Shown: positions 1 to 9,565, counted from the first letter of the stretch. The stretch is DNA of 64,000 nucleotides from Vibrio aphrogenes (GCF_002157735.2 NZ_AP018689.1:868001-932000), one strand, 5' to 3'. Numbers and translations: made by a program. The notes: a model not told the origin generated them from the sequence alone.

Positions 1-1988
1 GCAGCGCCAATGATGGAGAGGTGATCTCTTTATCTGAGTCAGCAGGTAAGCAGTTGTGGAGTGCAAGTCATTATGGCTTGCGTAATATGCCAGTCAGTGA
101 CTTTGATGAGACAGACTCACTATTACACCGTTCCAATAATCCACCATTATGTGTTATAGGCACTCACAATGGCACTTGGGTAACAACCAGCAAAGGCATT
201 AATTTTTATCAAGATACGGTATTGAAACAGCGTTTTTCGGCCCCCTTTGGTTTGGTGACCAATGAGTTCTTACCTAATGGCTGTGATCTGTCTCCAGATG
301 GGAAGACGTTAGTTTTATCTTCTAAATTAGGGGTGATTTTTGCTTCTACTTCGGCGTTGAAACAGGTTCAACTGCCAGAAAATGATGTGCTGGTGGGTGA
401 GTTGCAGCTTGATCATTCTCTTGCCATGGTCGCCCCACAAACGAATACGCCGATCCATATTGATTATGGCCGCTCTATCAGTGTGTTATTTGGGGTGTTA
501 CCTGATTTTGAAATGCCCAAACTGCAGTACCGATTGCTCGGCAGTGATAAAGATACTTGGGTTGATTTTCAAGGGGCAAAATTAACCTTTGAAAACTTAG
601 ACCCGGGTGAATACTTATTGGAATTGAAAACTGCCTCACAAGTTGGGGCGAGAACCAGTGGCGTACAATATATCTTAGTTATTGATAAACCATGGTATTT
701 ATTGCCATGGAGTTTAACTTTATTTGCCTTTGTCATTATTACTAGCATTATCTTGTTAGCAGTGTGGCGCTCACAAGCGATGGTGAAATCGAATGTACGT
801 TTAAGACGAATCATTAACTTAAAAACTCAACAATTGAAGCATCAAAGCCAATTATTAGTGAGTAGTAATATACAGTTACGAAAGCAAGCACAAACCAGAA
901 AGATGCTGGTAGGAGATCGAGTCTGTAAATCTAAGGCCATCTTAGAAAAGCTTAATGAGCAACTAACGGAGACGGATAATCAGGATAGCGATAAGGTGTC
1001 TATGATTACTCAGCAAACGGGATTAGCTCTAGAGCCCCTAAGACAAATTCTTGCTTTATATAGTCATCCTGATAAGAGCTCTACTTTGTTGGACGGACAA
1101 GTGGTGTCATTGGTGTTAAAAACGGTGGTGAAAGGTTGGCAGCAAGAAGCGGATAAAAGTGGTATCACCCTATTGGTGGAAGATCAGACCCAAGGTTGTG
1201 TTATTCAAGTGAAACATTTCAATTTGGATATGATTTTGAATACTCTGATGGCCAGTGCTTTGATTCGTTCTAGCGCCAATCAAATTATTTATGTTGCAGC
1301 TAAATTAACCGAGTCACAGCACTTGCGTATCACGATTGAAGATACAGGTGAGGGTGTGGCTGAGGACGAAATATTAGCATTTGAAAAGCAAGAATATGGT
1401 TTAGTTGATGCTGAGTATCCTTATTCTTTTTCGGATACCTCATTGTGCGCGATAGCTCACATGGCCGAGCAAAGCGGAGGAGACTTTGATTTTCATTATA
1501 ATCAATTAAGCCATATTACCCAGCTGGCGATTTCTTGGCCGGTTGCAACGAGCTTATCTCCAGTAACAGAATCTTCATTCACAAAGGATAACCAAGATGA
1601 GCCAGCCTCTGAGAGCCACTCGCCTGACTCACTTCAAGAGGCGTTGCCTGAAGCCACGTTAATTAAAAATGAATGGTTAGATAAAGTGTATCAACTGGTG
1701 GAGCAGCATTATCCTGATGCGGATTTTAGTACTTGTCGGGCTGCTAAATTATTGTTTGTTTCTGAGCGTAGTTTGCAACGTAAGTTTAAGTCCTTAACTG
1801 GTGGGTCTTTTATGGACTATGTTACCAAGGTGCGGTTAGAAAAAGCGTGTGAGTTACTTATTTCTGGGGTGAAAATCTCAGATACAGCGTTTGAAACGGG
1901 CTTTAATGATCCTTCTTATTTCAGCCAACGCTTTAAACATTATTTTGGTTTGTCACCTTCTAAGTTTATTGAGAATGCAATTGATTAG
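1..1988 (+). CDS. Membrane-spanning sensor / AraC-type regulator, 5' end cut by window
   Basis: The reading frame is open to the left edge, so this is the C-terminal part of a larger protein. The first in-frame start seen (GTG at 21) is unlikely to be the real one. Numbering from it, the order is: remnant of a beta-propeller-like sensor, a Y_Y_Y-type beta domain (about 145-222), one membrane helix (228-248), a helical linker (255-345), a histidine-kinase-like ATPase region (400-505) and an AraC/XylS helix-turn-helix pair (552-652). The kinase part looks degenerate: DTGEGV (441-446) resembles the G1 box, but I see no phospho-acceptor histidine and no GxGxG box. It probably binds DNA from the membrane in response to a periplasmic ligand. 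The ligand cannot be read. Its transcript ends at a strong hairpin. Confidence 0.8.
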   Translation, partial: SANDGEVISLSESAGKQLWSASHYGLRNMPVSDFDETDSLLHRSNNPPLCVIGTHNGTWVTTSKGINFYQDTVLKQRFSAPFGLVTNEFLPNGCDLSPDGKTLVLSSKLGVIFASTSALKQVQLPENDVLVGELQLDHSLAMVAPQTNTPIHIDYGRSISVLFGVLPDFEMPKLQYRLLGSDKDTWVDFQGAKLTFENLDPGEYLLELKTASQVGARTSGVQYILVIDKPWYLLPWSLTLFAFVIITSIILLAVWRSQAMVKSNVRLRRIINLKTQQLKHQSQLLVSSNIQLRKQAQTRKMLVGDRVCKSKAILEKLNEQLTETDNQDSDKVSMITQQTGLALEPLRQILALYSHPDKSSTLLDGQVVSLVLKTVVKGWQQEADKSGITLLVEDQTQGCVIQVKHFNLDMILNTLMASALIRSSANQIIYVAAKLTESQHLRITIEDTGEGVAEDEILAFEKQEYGLVDAEYPYSFSDTSLCAIAHMAEQSGGDFDFHYNQLSHITQLAISWPVATSLSPVTESSFTKDNQDEPASESHSPDSLQEALPEATLIKNEWLDKVYQLVEQHYPDADFSTCRAAKLLFVSERSLQRKFKSLTGGSFMDYVTKVRLEKACELLISGVKISDTAFETGFNDPSYFSQRFKHYFGLSPSKFIENAID

Positions 1989-2093
1989 TTCACGTTGACC
2001 AAGTCAGGTTGAAACAGTGAGGCATTTTAGGGTGAGAAGGGGGTTGAGATAAATGAATGCTCACGCTGATATCATTTAAGATTAAGTTCAGAA

Positions 2094-2134
2094 AAAATAA
2101 GGGCAGACGATTAAATACCGTCTGCCCTTATTTT
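2094..2134. terminator. Terminator after the AraC-type regulator
   Basis: A 16-bp perfect stem (2094-2109 with 2119-2134) around AAGGGCAGACG is followed by TTTT. The A-rich left flank would also let it work on the minus strand. Confidence 0.85.
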
Positions 2135-2140
2135 ATGAAT

Positions 2141-2270
2141 AAAAAAAACGTGACACAACCGGGGGGATTATGTCACGGGTGTCAATGACACCTTCGCTTG
2201 CTGCCGGAGTGTATTGACAAACAATACACATCAGGAATAAAGGGTTAGATAACTCTGCGTTATCAGTAAG
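2141..2270 (-). ncRNA. Candidate small RNA with four hairpins and an intrinsic terminator
   Basis: Read on the minus strand, four stem-loops follow each other: GATAAC/GTTATC (2264-2248), GTGTATTG/CAATACAC (2229-2209), GGTGTC/GACACC (2192-2178) and GTGACATAA/TTGTGTCAC (2176-2150). The last is followed at once by eight Ts, a textbook Rho-independent terminator. No protein-coding frame of note lies here. A TATAAA box on the minus strand (2279-2274) would start transcription near 2268, giving about 130 nt, but the -35 is weak. It lies between the upstream regulator and feoA. No known RNA family was recognised. The terminator is solid; the 5' end is a guess. Confidence 0.5.
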
Positions 2271-2520
2271 TTATTTATACCTAACTCATCTTATTTTGCG
2301 TATAAAAATAACGACAAGTAACTATGAAATTACCGACAATTCTAACAGTTAGATTTTTATTCTTTAAAATCAAATGGTTGGCTTTTTAGTTAACTGGCGA
2401 TTGTTGTTGATTTAATTATAGAATTAACAATTTTGACGAGAATAAAGAGTTAATAAATGACGTTTTTAACGAATTACGATAACCAACGGAATGGGGATTT
2501 CTAAGAAGTCAGTATATTTT

Positions 2521-2534
2521 TTGATATATAGCAA
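2521..2534. promoter_or_regulatory. FNR-like site upstream of feoAB
   Basis: TTGATATATAGCAA matches the FNR palindrome TTGAT-N4-ATCAA at 9 of 10 defined bases. FNR activation of feo is known in enteric bacteria, which suits a ferrous-iron importer. Read by eye; not scored against a matrix. Confidence 0.5.
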
Positions 2535-2555
2535 TAAAATTAGTGTAAAAAAGGG

Positions 2556-2590
2556 TATCATTATCGCAAATAGTAATGGTTATCATTAGT
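2556..2590. promoter_or_regulatory. Fur-box-like region upstream of feoA
   Basis: TATCATTATC (2556-2565) and AATGGTTATCATTA (2575-2588; 12 of 14 matches to the core of the 19-bp Fur consensus) lie directly before the feoA start. Fur repression of feo in iron-replete cells is established for this operon type. Confidence 0.65.
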
Positions 2591-2604
2591 GGTTTGGCAA
2601 CGAT

Positions 2605-2835
2605 ATGAAATTAATTGAGTTAGAAATTGGGCAAAGCGCCAATGTGGTCAATTTAAATGAATTGGCTGATGACGTGAGAAAAAAACTAATGATTATGGGC
2701 TTGTTGCCTAATACTTGTGTGACATTAGTGCGTAAAGCGCCGATGGGGGATCCACTGCAAGTTGAAGTTAGAGGTGTATCACTAGCGATTCGTGGCCAAG
2801 TTGCTGCCGCTATTGAAATTGAGGTAAATCCATGA
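2605..2835 (+). CDS. feoA: Ferrous iron transport accessory protein FeoA
   Basis: A 76-residue SH3-like FeoA protein, a usual length. It has the hydrophobic pattern and the VEVRGVSLAIRG segment typical of the family. FeoA is a small cytoplasmic partner needed for full FeoB activity. Its stop overlaps the feoB start by 4 nt, indicating translational coupling. The Shine-Dalgarno sequence is weak. The upstream Fur-like and FNR-like elements suggest induction under iron-poor, oxygen-poor conditions. Confidence 0.95.
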   Translation: MKLIELEIGQSANVVNLNELADDVRKKLMIMGLLPNTCVTLVRKAPMGDPLQVEVRGVSLAIRGQVAAAIEIEVNP

Positions 2836-5120
2836 GTTTTAATATCTTAACGGTTGGTAACCCAAATAGCGGTAAAACCACTCTTTTTAATGGCTTGACT
2901 GGAGCGAAACAGCACGTTGGTAACTGGGCTGGGGTGACGGTTGAGAAAAAAACCGGTCAGTTTGATTTTGAAGGAACCCGTTTTAACTTAACGGACTTGC
3001 CTGGTATTTATTCTTTAGATAGCGCGAATGATGCTAACAGTGTAGATGAGTCGATCGCCTCTTCCGCTATTTCGGCTATGCCAGCAGACTTAATTATTAA
3101 CGTTGTCGATGCGACAAGCTTAGAACGTAGTTTGTATATGACATTACAACTGCGAGAACTTGGGCGTCCAATGGTCGTGGTGCTCAATAAATTAGATGCT
3201 TTACATCGTGAGCGTCAAGAAATTGATGTTGAAGCTTTATCTGAGATTTTAGGTTGTCCGGTATTTATTTTATCGGCGCTGAATAAAAAACAAGTGGCAG
3301 ATTTTAAGCGTGAATTAGGCAACTTCGCAAAAACTAAGCTTGAGTTAGATGGTCTGCATGTTGAATATGATCAAGCGATTGAAGCGGCACTGAGCGAGCT
3401 CAACGGATTGTGGTCGGAAGAACAAATTATTCTGCCAAGGGCTATGTCTATCCGTGCCTTAGAAAAAGATGCTTTAGTATTGGATACCTTAACCACGGAA
3501 CAACGTAACCAGTATCACGGCGTGGTGGCACGATTAACTCATGATCTCGATATCGATCTCACTATTACCACAAATAAATACAACTACTTGCATCAAATTT
3601 GCCAACAAGTTCGACGCACAGATTCTGCTTTGACGAAAACCTTTACTGATAAGTTAGATGCCATTGTGCTGAATAAGTGGTTAGGGATCCCGATTTTCTT
3701 TTTCATCATGTATGTGATGTTTATGTTTTCTATCAATATTGGTAGTGCTTTTATTGATTTCTTTGATATTGGTGTGGGCTCTATTTTGGTTGATGGCGGA
3801 CATTATTTATTAGATAACCATTTACCCGTGTGGCTAGTGACAGTATTGGCTGATGGCTTAGGTGGTGGTATTCAAACGGTTGCAACCTTTATTCCCGTAA
3901 TTGCTTGTTTATACCTATTCTTATCCTTATTAGAAAGTTCAGGCTATATGGCGCGTGCCGCTTTTGTGCTTGATAAAGGTATGCAAAAAATTGGTTTACC
4001 GGGCAAAGCGTTTGTGCCTCTAATTTTGGGCTTTGGTTGTAACGTCCCTGCCATTATGGCGACACGTACCATGGACCAAGAAAGAGAGCGTAAATTATCG
4101 GCGGCGATGGCTCCTTTCATGTCTTGTGGGGCACGTTTACCGGTTTACACATTATTTGCGGCGGCATTTTTCCCAAATAGTGGCCAAAATGTGGTCTTTG
4201 CTTTATATCTTTTAGGGATCTTAGCCGCAGTCTTTACCGGTATTATATTGAAAAACACCTTGTACCCGGGTAAAAGCAGCAGCTTTATTATGGAAATTCC
4301 TGATTATGAAATTCCAACCTTACGTAATATTGGCTTGAAAACATGGCAAAAGCTGAAGCGTTTTGTGCTTGGTGCAGGTAAAACCATCGTGGTCGTGGTC
4401 GCTATTTTGAGTTTCTTTAACTCATTGGGAACCGATGGCACATTTGGCAATGAAGACAGCCAAAACTCGGTACTATCGAAAGCGGCGCAAGTGGTGACAC
4501 CGGTGTTTGCTCCTATGGGGATTGAGCAAGATAACTGGCCTGCAACGGTTGGGATTATCACAGGTATCTTTGCTAAAGAAGCGGTTGTTGGTACATTGAA
4601 TAACCTGTATTCAGAGCCGAGTGATGAAGCAGAAGAGTTTGATTTGTTAGGCAGTTTAAAAGATGCGCTACAATCAATCCCTGATAATTTATCGGCATTG
4701 AGCTTTAGTGACCCATTAGGTATTGAAGTGGGTGATTTAACCGATACACAAGTAGCAGCAGAAGAACAAGGTGTAAATGCTGGAACCTATGGTAACTTAC
4801 AAACGTATTTTGTCACAGGTGGCGCTGCTTTTGCATACTTACTCTTTATCTTACTTTACACTCCGTGCGTTGCAGCAATGGGAGCTTATGTCAGAGAGTT
4901 TGGTAATAACTTTGCACGATTCATTGGCGTGTGGACCATGTTCCTCGCTTATGCATCAGCAACGATTTGTTATCAAGCGAGCAATTTTAGTTCTCATCCC
5001 CTAAGCAGTAGCTTGTGGATTGGTTTGATGGTGGCGATTTTTGTGGTGGTGTATTTCCGCTTAAAACGCACCGGTCAAAAAGAACAAGCATTACGTATTG
5101 ATGTAGTGAACATCGTTTAG
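2832..5120 (+). CDS. feoB: Ferrous iron transporter FeoB
   Basis: A 762-residue inner-membrane Fe(II) permease. The N-terminal G domain shows GNPNSGKTT (9-17), DLPG (55-58) and NKLD (near 119). After a helical GDI-like linker come the membrane helices, including the conserved gate segment LGFGCNVPAIMATR and the MSCGARLPVY motif. The length is normal. It is translationally coupled to feoA. Vibrio operons usually continue with a small feoC. Here the stop is followed only by a 19-bp tandem duplication and a terminator. Confidence 0.97.
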   Translation: MSFNILTVGNPNSGKTTLFNGLTGAKQHVGNWAGVTVEKKTGQFDFEGTRFNLTDLPGIYSLDSANDANSVDESIASSAISAMPADLIINVVDATSLERSLYMTLQLRELGRPMVVVLNKLDALHRERQEIDVEALSEILGCPVFILSALNKKQVADFKRELGNFAKTKLELDGLHVEYDQAIEAALSELNGLWSEEQIILPRAMSIRALEKDALVLDTLTTEQRNQYHGVVARLTHDLDIDLTITTNKYNYLHQICQQVRRTDSALTKTFTDKLDAIVLNKWLGIPIFFFIMYVMFMFSINIGSAFIDFFDIGVGSILVDGGHYLLDNHLPVWLVTVLADGLGGGIQTVATFIPVIACLYLFLSLLESSGYMARAAFVLDKGMQKIGLPGKAFVPLILGFGCNVPAIMATRTMDQERERKLSAAMAPFMSCGARLPVYTLFAAAFFPNSGQNVVFALYLLGILAAVFTGIILKNTLYPGKSSSFIMEIPDYEIPTLRNIGLKTWQKLKRFVLGAGKTIVVVVAILSFFNSLGTDGTFGNEDSQNSVLSKAAQVVTPVFAPMGIEQDNWPATVGIITGIFAKEAVVGTLNNLYSEPSDEAEEFDLLGSLKDALQSIPDNLSALSFSDPLGIEVGDLTDTQVAAEEQGVNAGTYGNLQTYFVTGGAAFAYLLFILLYTPCVAAMGAYVREFGNNFARFIGVWTMFLAYASATICYQASNFSSHPLSSSLWIGLMVAIFVVVYFRLKRTGQKEQALRIDVVNIV

Positions 5121-5121
5121 A

Positions 5122-5159
5122 TTTTCATGCTTATTAAACATTTTCATGTTTATTAAACA
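5122..5159 (+). repeat. 19-bp tandem duplication after feoB
   Basis: Two adjacent copies of TTTTCATG(C/T)TTATTAAACA differ at one base. They sit 1 bp past the feoB stop, where feoC would be expected. Confidence 0.9.
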
Positions 5160-5194
5160 AAGGCTCAACGTCTACAGACATTGAGCCTTTTTTG
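5159..5194 (+). terminator. feoAB terminator
   Basis: The stem AAAGGCTCAACGTC / GACATTGAGCCTTT, with one mismatch, is followed by a T run. Confidence 0.85.
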
Positions 5195-5233
5195 TTTTTG
5201 ATGTGAAGTGATTGGTATTAATAAAGTCTGGTT

Positions 5234-5668
5234 TTAGTCCGTAGACATAAACTCCGAACATTTTTGCTGAAAGGCTTGTGCGAGTGTTTGAAGTAAGGTT
5301 TTGGTTTCTTGTGGGGTACGCTGTATTCCCTGAGTATTGCCCCAAACAGGTCCGGGCCATGCTACATCTGTTTCAAAGCGGGCGATATGATGAAGGTGCA
5401 ATTGTGGCACCATATTTCCCAAGGCCCCTAAGTTCAGTTTTTTTGGTTGAAACAGTTGCTCTAAGCTTTCAAAAACGCTTTGGGATTCGATTAAAAATTG
5501 TTGCTGATCACCCATAGGTAGGTGATGTAATTCCTGCAATCCCGCGACTTTAGGGACTAAGATAACCCAAGGACCAATGGCCTCTTTGTGTAAGAGTGCG
5601 AGGCAAAGTGGAAATTCGCCAATCACGTCGGTATCGGCTTGCAGTTGTGGGTGTAATTGAAAAGTCAT
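5234..5668 (-). CDS. HIT-family hydrolase
   Basis: A 144-residue histidine-triad protein. HIT proteins hydrolyse or transfer nucleotides from nucleotidyl conjugates in the cytoplasm. The motif region reads VPQLHLHHIARF, so the first position of the usual HxHxH triad is glutamine while the following two histidines remain. The substrate cannot be inferred. It lies downstream of argS on the same strand, separated by a strong terminator hairpin, so it is probably transcribed separately. The position beside feoAB and argS is one I associate with Vibrio. Confidence 0.85.
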   Translation of the reverse strand: MTFQLHPQLQADTDVIGEFPLCLALLHKEAIGPWVILVPKVAGLQELHHLPMGDQQQFLIESQSVFESLEQLFQPKKLNLGALGNMVPQLHLHHIARFETDVAWPGPVWGNTQGIQRTPQETKTLLQTLAQAFQQKCSEFMSTD

Positions 5669-5709
5669 GTTCCACCTTTGTAAAATTAAAATGATTCGTA
5701 AGATACAAA

Positions 5710-5746
5710 AATCCCCTCAAGTTTTACACATTGAGGGGATTTTTTC
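5710..5746. terminator. Bidirectional hairpin between argS and the HIT gene
   Basis: The stem AATCCCCTCAA / TTGAGGGGATT has T-rich flanks on both strands. In the minus direction it terminates argS. Confidence 0.85.
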
Positions 5747-5764
5747 ATTCATTCAACCTGTGAA

Positions 5765-7498
5765 TTACATACGTTCTAGCGTTTCAATACCTAATAACGC
5801 TAAACCTTGTTTAATGGTTTTGGCTGTTAATGCCGCTAATTTTAAGCGACTTTGCTTAATTGTCTCATCTTCGGCACTTAAGATTGGGCAGGCTTCGTAG
5901 AAGCTTGAGAATTGACCTGCTAATTCAAATAAGTAGCTACACAATAAGTGTGGTTGGCCTTCACGAGCAACAGAAGAAACTGCTTCATCAAATTGCAGTA
6001 GTTTTGAGATAAGTGCTTTTTCTTTGTCGTCAGAGATTTGAATGTCTCCAGACAAAGTGTTCATATCAATGTTCGCTTTAGCAAAGATAGAAGCAACACG
6101 AGTATAAGCATATTGCATGTACGGTGCAGTGTTACCTTCAAACGCCAACATGTTATCCCAGTCAAAGATGTAGTCAGTAGTACGGTGCTTTGATAAGTCA
6201 GAGTATTTTACTGCTGCCATGGCAACGGTAGTCGCGATGTTGGCTTTTTCTTCGGTGGATAGCTCTGGGTTTTTCTCTTCGATCAGAGTTTGTGCACGTT
6301 CAGTTGCTTCATCTAATAGATCAGCAAGACGTACTGTACCACCTGCACGAGTCTTAAATGGACGACCATCTTTTCCAAGCATCATACCAAAAGCGTGGTG
6401 CTCAAGAGAGACAGAGTCTGGCACATAACCCGCTTTACGAACAATGCTCCAAGCCTGCATTAAGTGTTGGTGTTGACGGGAATCGATGAAATACAAGACA
6501 CGGTTTGCGCCAAGTTGTTCGTAACGATATTTAGCACAAGCAATATCTGTGGTGGTGTAGAGGTAGCCACCATCACGTTTTTGTACGATAACGCCCATAG
6601 GTTCGCCATCTTTGTTTTTGTATTCATCAAGGAAAACAACTTGTGCGCCATCATCTTCAATGGCCAGACCTTGTGCTTTTAGGTCGGCAACAATTTCAGG
6701 AAGCATATCGTTATACATGCTCTCACCCATAACGTCTTCACGAGTTAAGGATACATTTAAACGATCATAGTTACGTTGGTTTTGGATCATGGTGACATCA
6801 ACCAACTTCTTCCACATTTGTGCGCAATGCTCATCACCGCCTTGTAATTTCACAACATAGCTACGCGCGCGTTCTGCGAAGGCCTCATCTTCATCGTATA
6901 ATTTTTTCGATTCACGGTAGAAAGCTTCAAGGTCAGCCAATTCCATTGACACTTCACCTTTTTCTTTTTCAACGCGTTCAAGGTTGGCGATCAACATACC
7001 AAATTGCGTACCCCAGTCACCAATGTGGTTGGCGCGGATCACTTTATGGCCTAAAAACTCTAATGTGCGAACTACCGCATCACCAATGATCGTAGAGCGT
7101 AAGTGGCCTACGTGCATTTCTTTCGCCACGTTTGGCGCTGAGTAGTCAGCTACGATGGTTTGTTGGTCTTGTTTGGCAATGCCTAAACGTTCATCCGCTA
7201 GAGCAGCAGAGGCTTGTTGGGCTAAAAATTCTGGTGCTAAAAAGATGTTGATAAAGCCTGGGCCTGCAATTTCAGTTTTGCTAGCGATGCCATCAAGGTC
7301 AAGCACATCAATGACTTTTTGAGCAAACTCACGTGGGTTCATGCCAAGCTTTTTCGCAACACCCATAACACCGTTGGCTTGGTAGTCACCGAATTGTGCT
7401 TTTGCGGATTGTCGAACGGCGGCAGGGCTACCTGCTGGTGCGCCTGCGGCTTCGAGAGCTTTCGATACTTTATCGTTGATAAGGGCTGCAATATTCAC
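5765..7498 (-). CDS. argS: Arginyl-tRNA synthetase
   Basis: A 577-residue class I synthetase that charges tRNA-Arg with arginine in the cytoplasm. The N-terminal additional domain is followed by the HIGH-type motif [15 protein letters not shown] (near 130-144). The KMSKS position is replaced by the lysine-poor [10 protein letters not shown] segment, as is normal for many bacterial ArgRS. The C-terminal anticodon-binding domain ends in [11 protein letters not shown], the typical terminus. The start is GTG (7498-7496) with AGGAAG upstream. Transcription is divergent from yecM across about 225 bp. Confidence 0.97.
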   Translation of the reverse strand: MNIAALINDKVSKALEAAGAPAGSPAAVRQSAKAQFGDYQANGVMGVAKKLGMNPREFAQKVIDVLDLDGIASKTEIAGPGFINIFLAPEFLAQQASAALADERLGIAKQDQQTIVADYSAPNVAKEMHVGHLRSTIIGDAVVRTLEFLGHKVIRANHIGDWGTQFGMLIANLERVEKEKGEVSMELADLEAFYRESKKLYDEDEAFAERARSYVVKLQGGDEHCAQMWKKLVDVTMIQNQRNYDRLNVSLTREDVMGESMYNDMLPEIVADLKAQGLAIEDDGAQVVFLDEYKNKDGEPMGVIVQKRDGGYLYTTTDIACAKYRYEQLGANRVLYFIDSRQHQHLMQAWSIVRKAGYVPDSVSLEHHAFGMMLGKDGRPFKTRAGGTVRLADLLDEATERAQTLIEEKNPELSTEEKANIATTVAMAAVKYSDLSKHRTTDYIFDWDNMLAFEGNTAPYMQYAYTRVASIFAKANIDMNTLSGDIQISDDKEKALISKLLQFDEAVSSVAREGQPHLLCSYLFELAGQFSSFYEACPILSAEDETIKQSRLKLAALTAKTIKQGLALLGIETLERM

Positions 7499-7724
7499 GC
7501 GTGCTTCCTATTTATGTTAGCTAGTGAGTGGCTGTGTTTTGATAAACATCCAGTCAATATTTTTTATTAGAAAATGTGAACTATGATACCAATATTTACG
7601 ACAGGTTTAAAAACTAAATCTGAATTTTTATGATATATCAGTACATTTATTCGCATATTGTGGCTACAGCAATATATCAGTTACACTCGTGATCCATTTT
7701 TACTGTTTTTGATGATTTACTTTT

Positions 7725-8321
7725 ATGCCCGTAACTGATTTTGAATCCCTATCACCTACCGCGCTGCGTTTAACTATTCCAGCATTTTGGCAAGAAATTG
7801 AAGACCTTGCATTGTTACTCGGAATTGAGCTGCAAACGTTAACAGCAGATCATATTGCTATGCGTATCAATGATAAAGCATTGGCTGAACAAGTTCATCA
7901 TGCGTGGTTGCAACATGGATCACAGATATCCAATGCCATGATCAATGGAAGGCCAATAATTGTGATCCAACTACATGATCCCATTGAAATTTCACAACAG
8001 AGCATTGATTGTTTAGAGTTGCCTTACCCAAATAATAAGTCCTATCCACAGCAAGGTTGGGAACACGTTGAATTTGTGGTTGCCAGTGAAGCACAAACTG
8101 CCGACGCTTTTGTTGAAGAGGTCCGCAAAGCATTTCCTAAATTAGATCAACAATGGTCATCGCTGGCGGAGATGGGCGTAAAAGTAAAATTGTCGAGCCC
8201 GCAAGGAGAAGGGGAGCGTTTAGCCAATCCCACGGTGGCGTTTAAAAAAGGTGGGGTCTGCATTAAATTACACCCCCATAGCTTAAAAGCAGTGATTGCC
8301 AGCGAACAGTCTCACCATTAA
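7725..8321 (+). CDS. yecM: YecM-family protein (VOC-like fold)
   Basis: A 198-residue cytoplasmic protein matching the YecM family, which has a glyoxalase/VOC-like fold and an unproven function. The region around GWEHVEFVV and the closing KGGVCIKLHPHSLKAVI are characteristic. The metal-binding role is inferred from the fold only. YecM next to argS is conserved in enterics too. No clear Shine-Dalgarno is visible. Confidence 0.85.
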   Translation: MPVTDFESLSPTALRLTIPAFWQEIEDLALLLGIELQTLTADHIAMRINDKALAEQVHHAWLQHGSQISNAMINGRPIIVIQLHDPIEISQQSIDCLELPYPNNKSYPQQGWEHVEFVVASEAQTADAFVEEVRKAFPKLDQQWSSLAEMGVKVKLSSPQGEGERLANPTVAFKKGGVCIKLHPHSLKAVIASEQSHH

Positions 8322-8370
8322 GCGTACGGATTATCTGACTCTCTAATGATTTGCAGCTGATGTTAATTCG

Positions 8371-8396
8371 AGTGTTTAGTATTTAGTGCTTAGTAT
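8371..8396 (+). repeat. Short tandem repeat after yecM
   Basis: Three imperfect copies of TTTAGTG/TTTAGTA/CTTAGTA follow one another in the 3' region. Confidence 0.5.
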
Positions 8397-8424
8397 CACT
8401 GAAAAATAAATGGACAAAAATAAT

Positions 8425-8464
8425 AGGGGCGGATGTATATCGAAAAGGATACACACCCGCCCCT
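8425..8464. terminator. Bidirectional terminator between yecM and purU
   Basis: The GC-rich stem AGGGGCGG / CCGCCCCT is extended by TGTAT/ATACA pairs and sits between convergent genes. Confidence 0.8.
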
Positions 8465-8491
8465 GCTTGTTAGTATTACTTGTGTGAGCGC

Positions 8492-9334
8492 TTATAGAAT
8501 GACGGTTTTATTACCGTACACAAAGACGTGATCATTCACTACTTTGCTTAATGCTTTGCTCAGTACGCTTTTTTCGACATCACGACCTGCTTGCGCCATA
8601 TCGGCAGCGCTAAAGTTATGATCGACTGGGATAACATCTTGCTTGATGATTGGTCCTTCATCGAGATCATTAGTAACAAAGTGCGCAGTCGCACCAATAA
8701 TTTTCACACCACGGTCAAAAGCTTGTTGATAAGGTTTTGCTCCAATGAAAGCTGGTAAGAAGCTGTGGTGGATATTGATGATTTTATGTGGGAATTGCGC
8801 CACAAAATTAGGCGTTAAGACACGCATGTATTTGGCTAATACGACATAACGCGGGTCATAACTATTGATGACTTCCAGCATTTTTTCTTCGTGCTCTTCT
8901 CGGCTTAACCCTTCATGCGAAATATAGTGGTAAGGAATATCAAAACGTTCAGTTAAGGCTTGCAGTTTATCGTAGTTACCCACAACGGCAGCGATTTCCA
9001 CATCTAAGCTACCATCGTATGCTTTCATTAAAATGTCGCCTAAACAATGTGCTTCTTTGGTCACCATGATGACGATTTTTTTACGTGATGAGCAAAATAA
9101 AGAGCGCTTACTATTTTCAGGTAGTGCTTGGTCAAGGTCTGCAAGAAAAGCGTCGTCGTTAAACGTGCCTTCTAACTCAGTACGCATGAAGAAATGGCCG
9201 GTCGCATTATCGACAAATTCGTTGTTATGGATAATGTTGAGCTGATGTTTAAAACAAATGTTGGTGATTTTGGCGATGAGACCACGTTCATCACTGCAAT
9301 GGGTTAGCAGCGTTTTCTTTTCCAAATTATCCAT
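8492..9334 (-). CDS. purU: Formyltetrahydrofolate deformylase
   Basis: A 280-residue enzyme that hydrolyses 10-formyl-THF to formate and THF, balancing one-carbon pools. An N-terminal ACT domain (residues 5-85, beginning LLTHCSDERGLIAKI) is followed by a formyltransferase-like catalytic domain with HHSFLPAFIGAKPYQQA and the GATAHFVTNDLDEGPII segment. The catalytic Asn/His/Asp set appears intact (INIHHSFLP, later D in LDEGP). It is a single gene convergent with yecM. Confidence 0.96.
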   Translation of the reverse strand: MDNLEKKTLLTHCSDERGLIAKITNICFKHQLNIIHNNEFVDNATGHFFMRTELEGTFNDDAFLADLDQALPENSKRSLFCSSRKKIVIMVTKEAHCLGDILMKAYDGSLDVEIAAVVGNYDKLQALTERFDIPYHYISHEGLSREEHEEKMLEVINSYDPRYVVLAKYMRVLTPNFVAQFPHKIINIHHSFLPAFIGAKPYQQAFDRGVKIIGATAHFVTNDLDEGPIIKQDVIPVDHNFSAADMAQAGRDVEKSVLSKALSKVVNDHVFVYGNKTVIL

Positions 9335-9565
9335 AATAAATCCAAAAATAATTAATACTTACCGATGGGCTATATAGCCTAAAAAAGTGCAAGTGTTCAG
9401 CACATAAAAGGTGAGACTTACAAATGTAGCGAAACAATTTAACGACCTGACCATCGATTGGCAAGCAGTAATCAATGAATCGGTATTGGAAGGGGTTTCC
9501 ACTCGGCTAGGAAAGCTGACATAATTCATTCAATATTCGAATAAATTGTGCTGACTTTTACTATG

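Larger units (their letters stand above)
1989..2604. other. 616-bp intergenic region before feoA
   Basis: It contains the regulator's terminator, the candidate minus-strand RNA, about 220 bp of AT-rich DNA (2280-2510) with no recognisable gene, then FNR-like and Fur-like sites next to feoA. A small palindrome, TCTAACAGTTAGA, is present near 2341-2353. Confidence 0.7.

Noticed and set aside
5765..7498. argS as defective because KMSKS is not canonical
   Set aside because: Loss of the second motif lysine is common in bacterial ArgRS; the rest is intact.
9335..9565. LexA box before yoaA
   Set aside because: No CTGT-N8-ACAG pattern found by eye.
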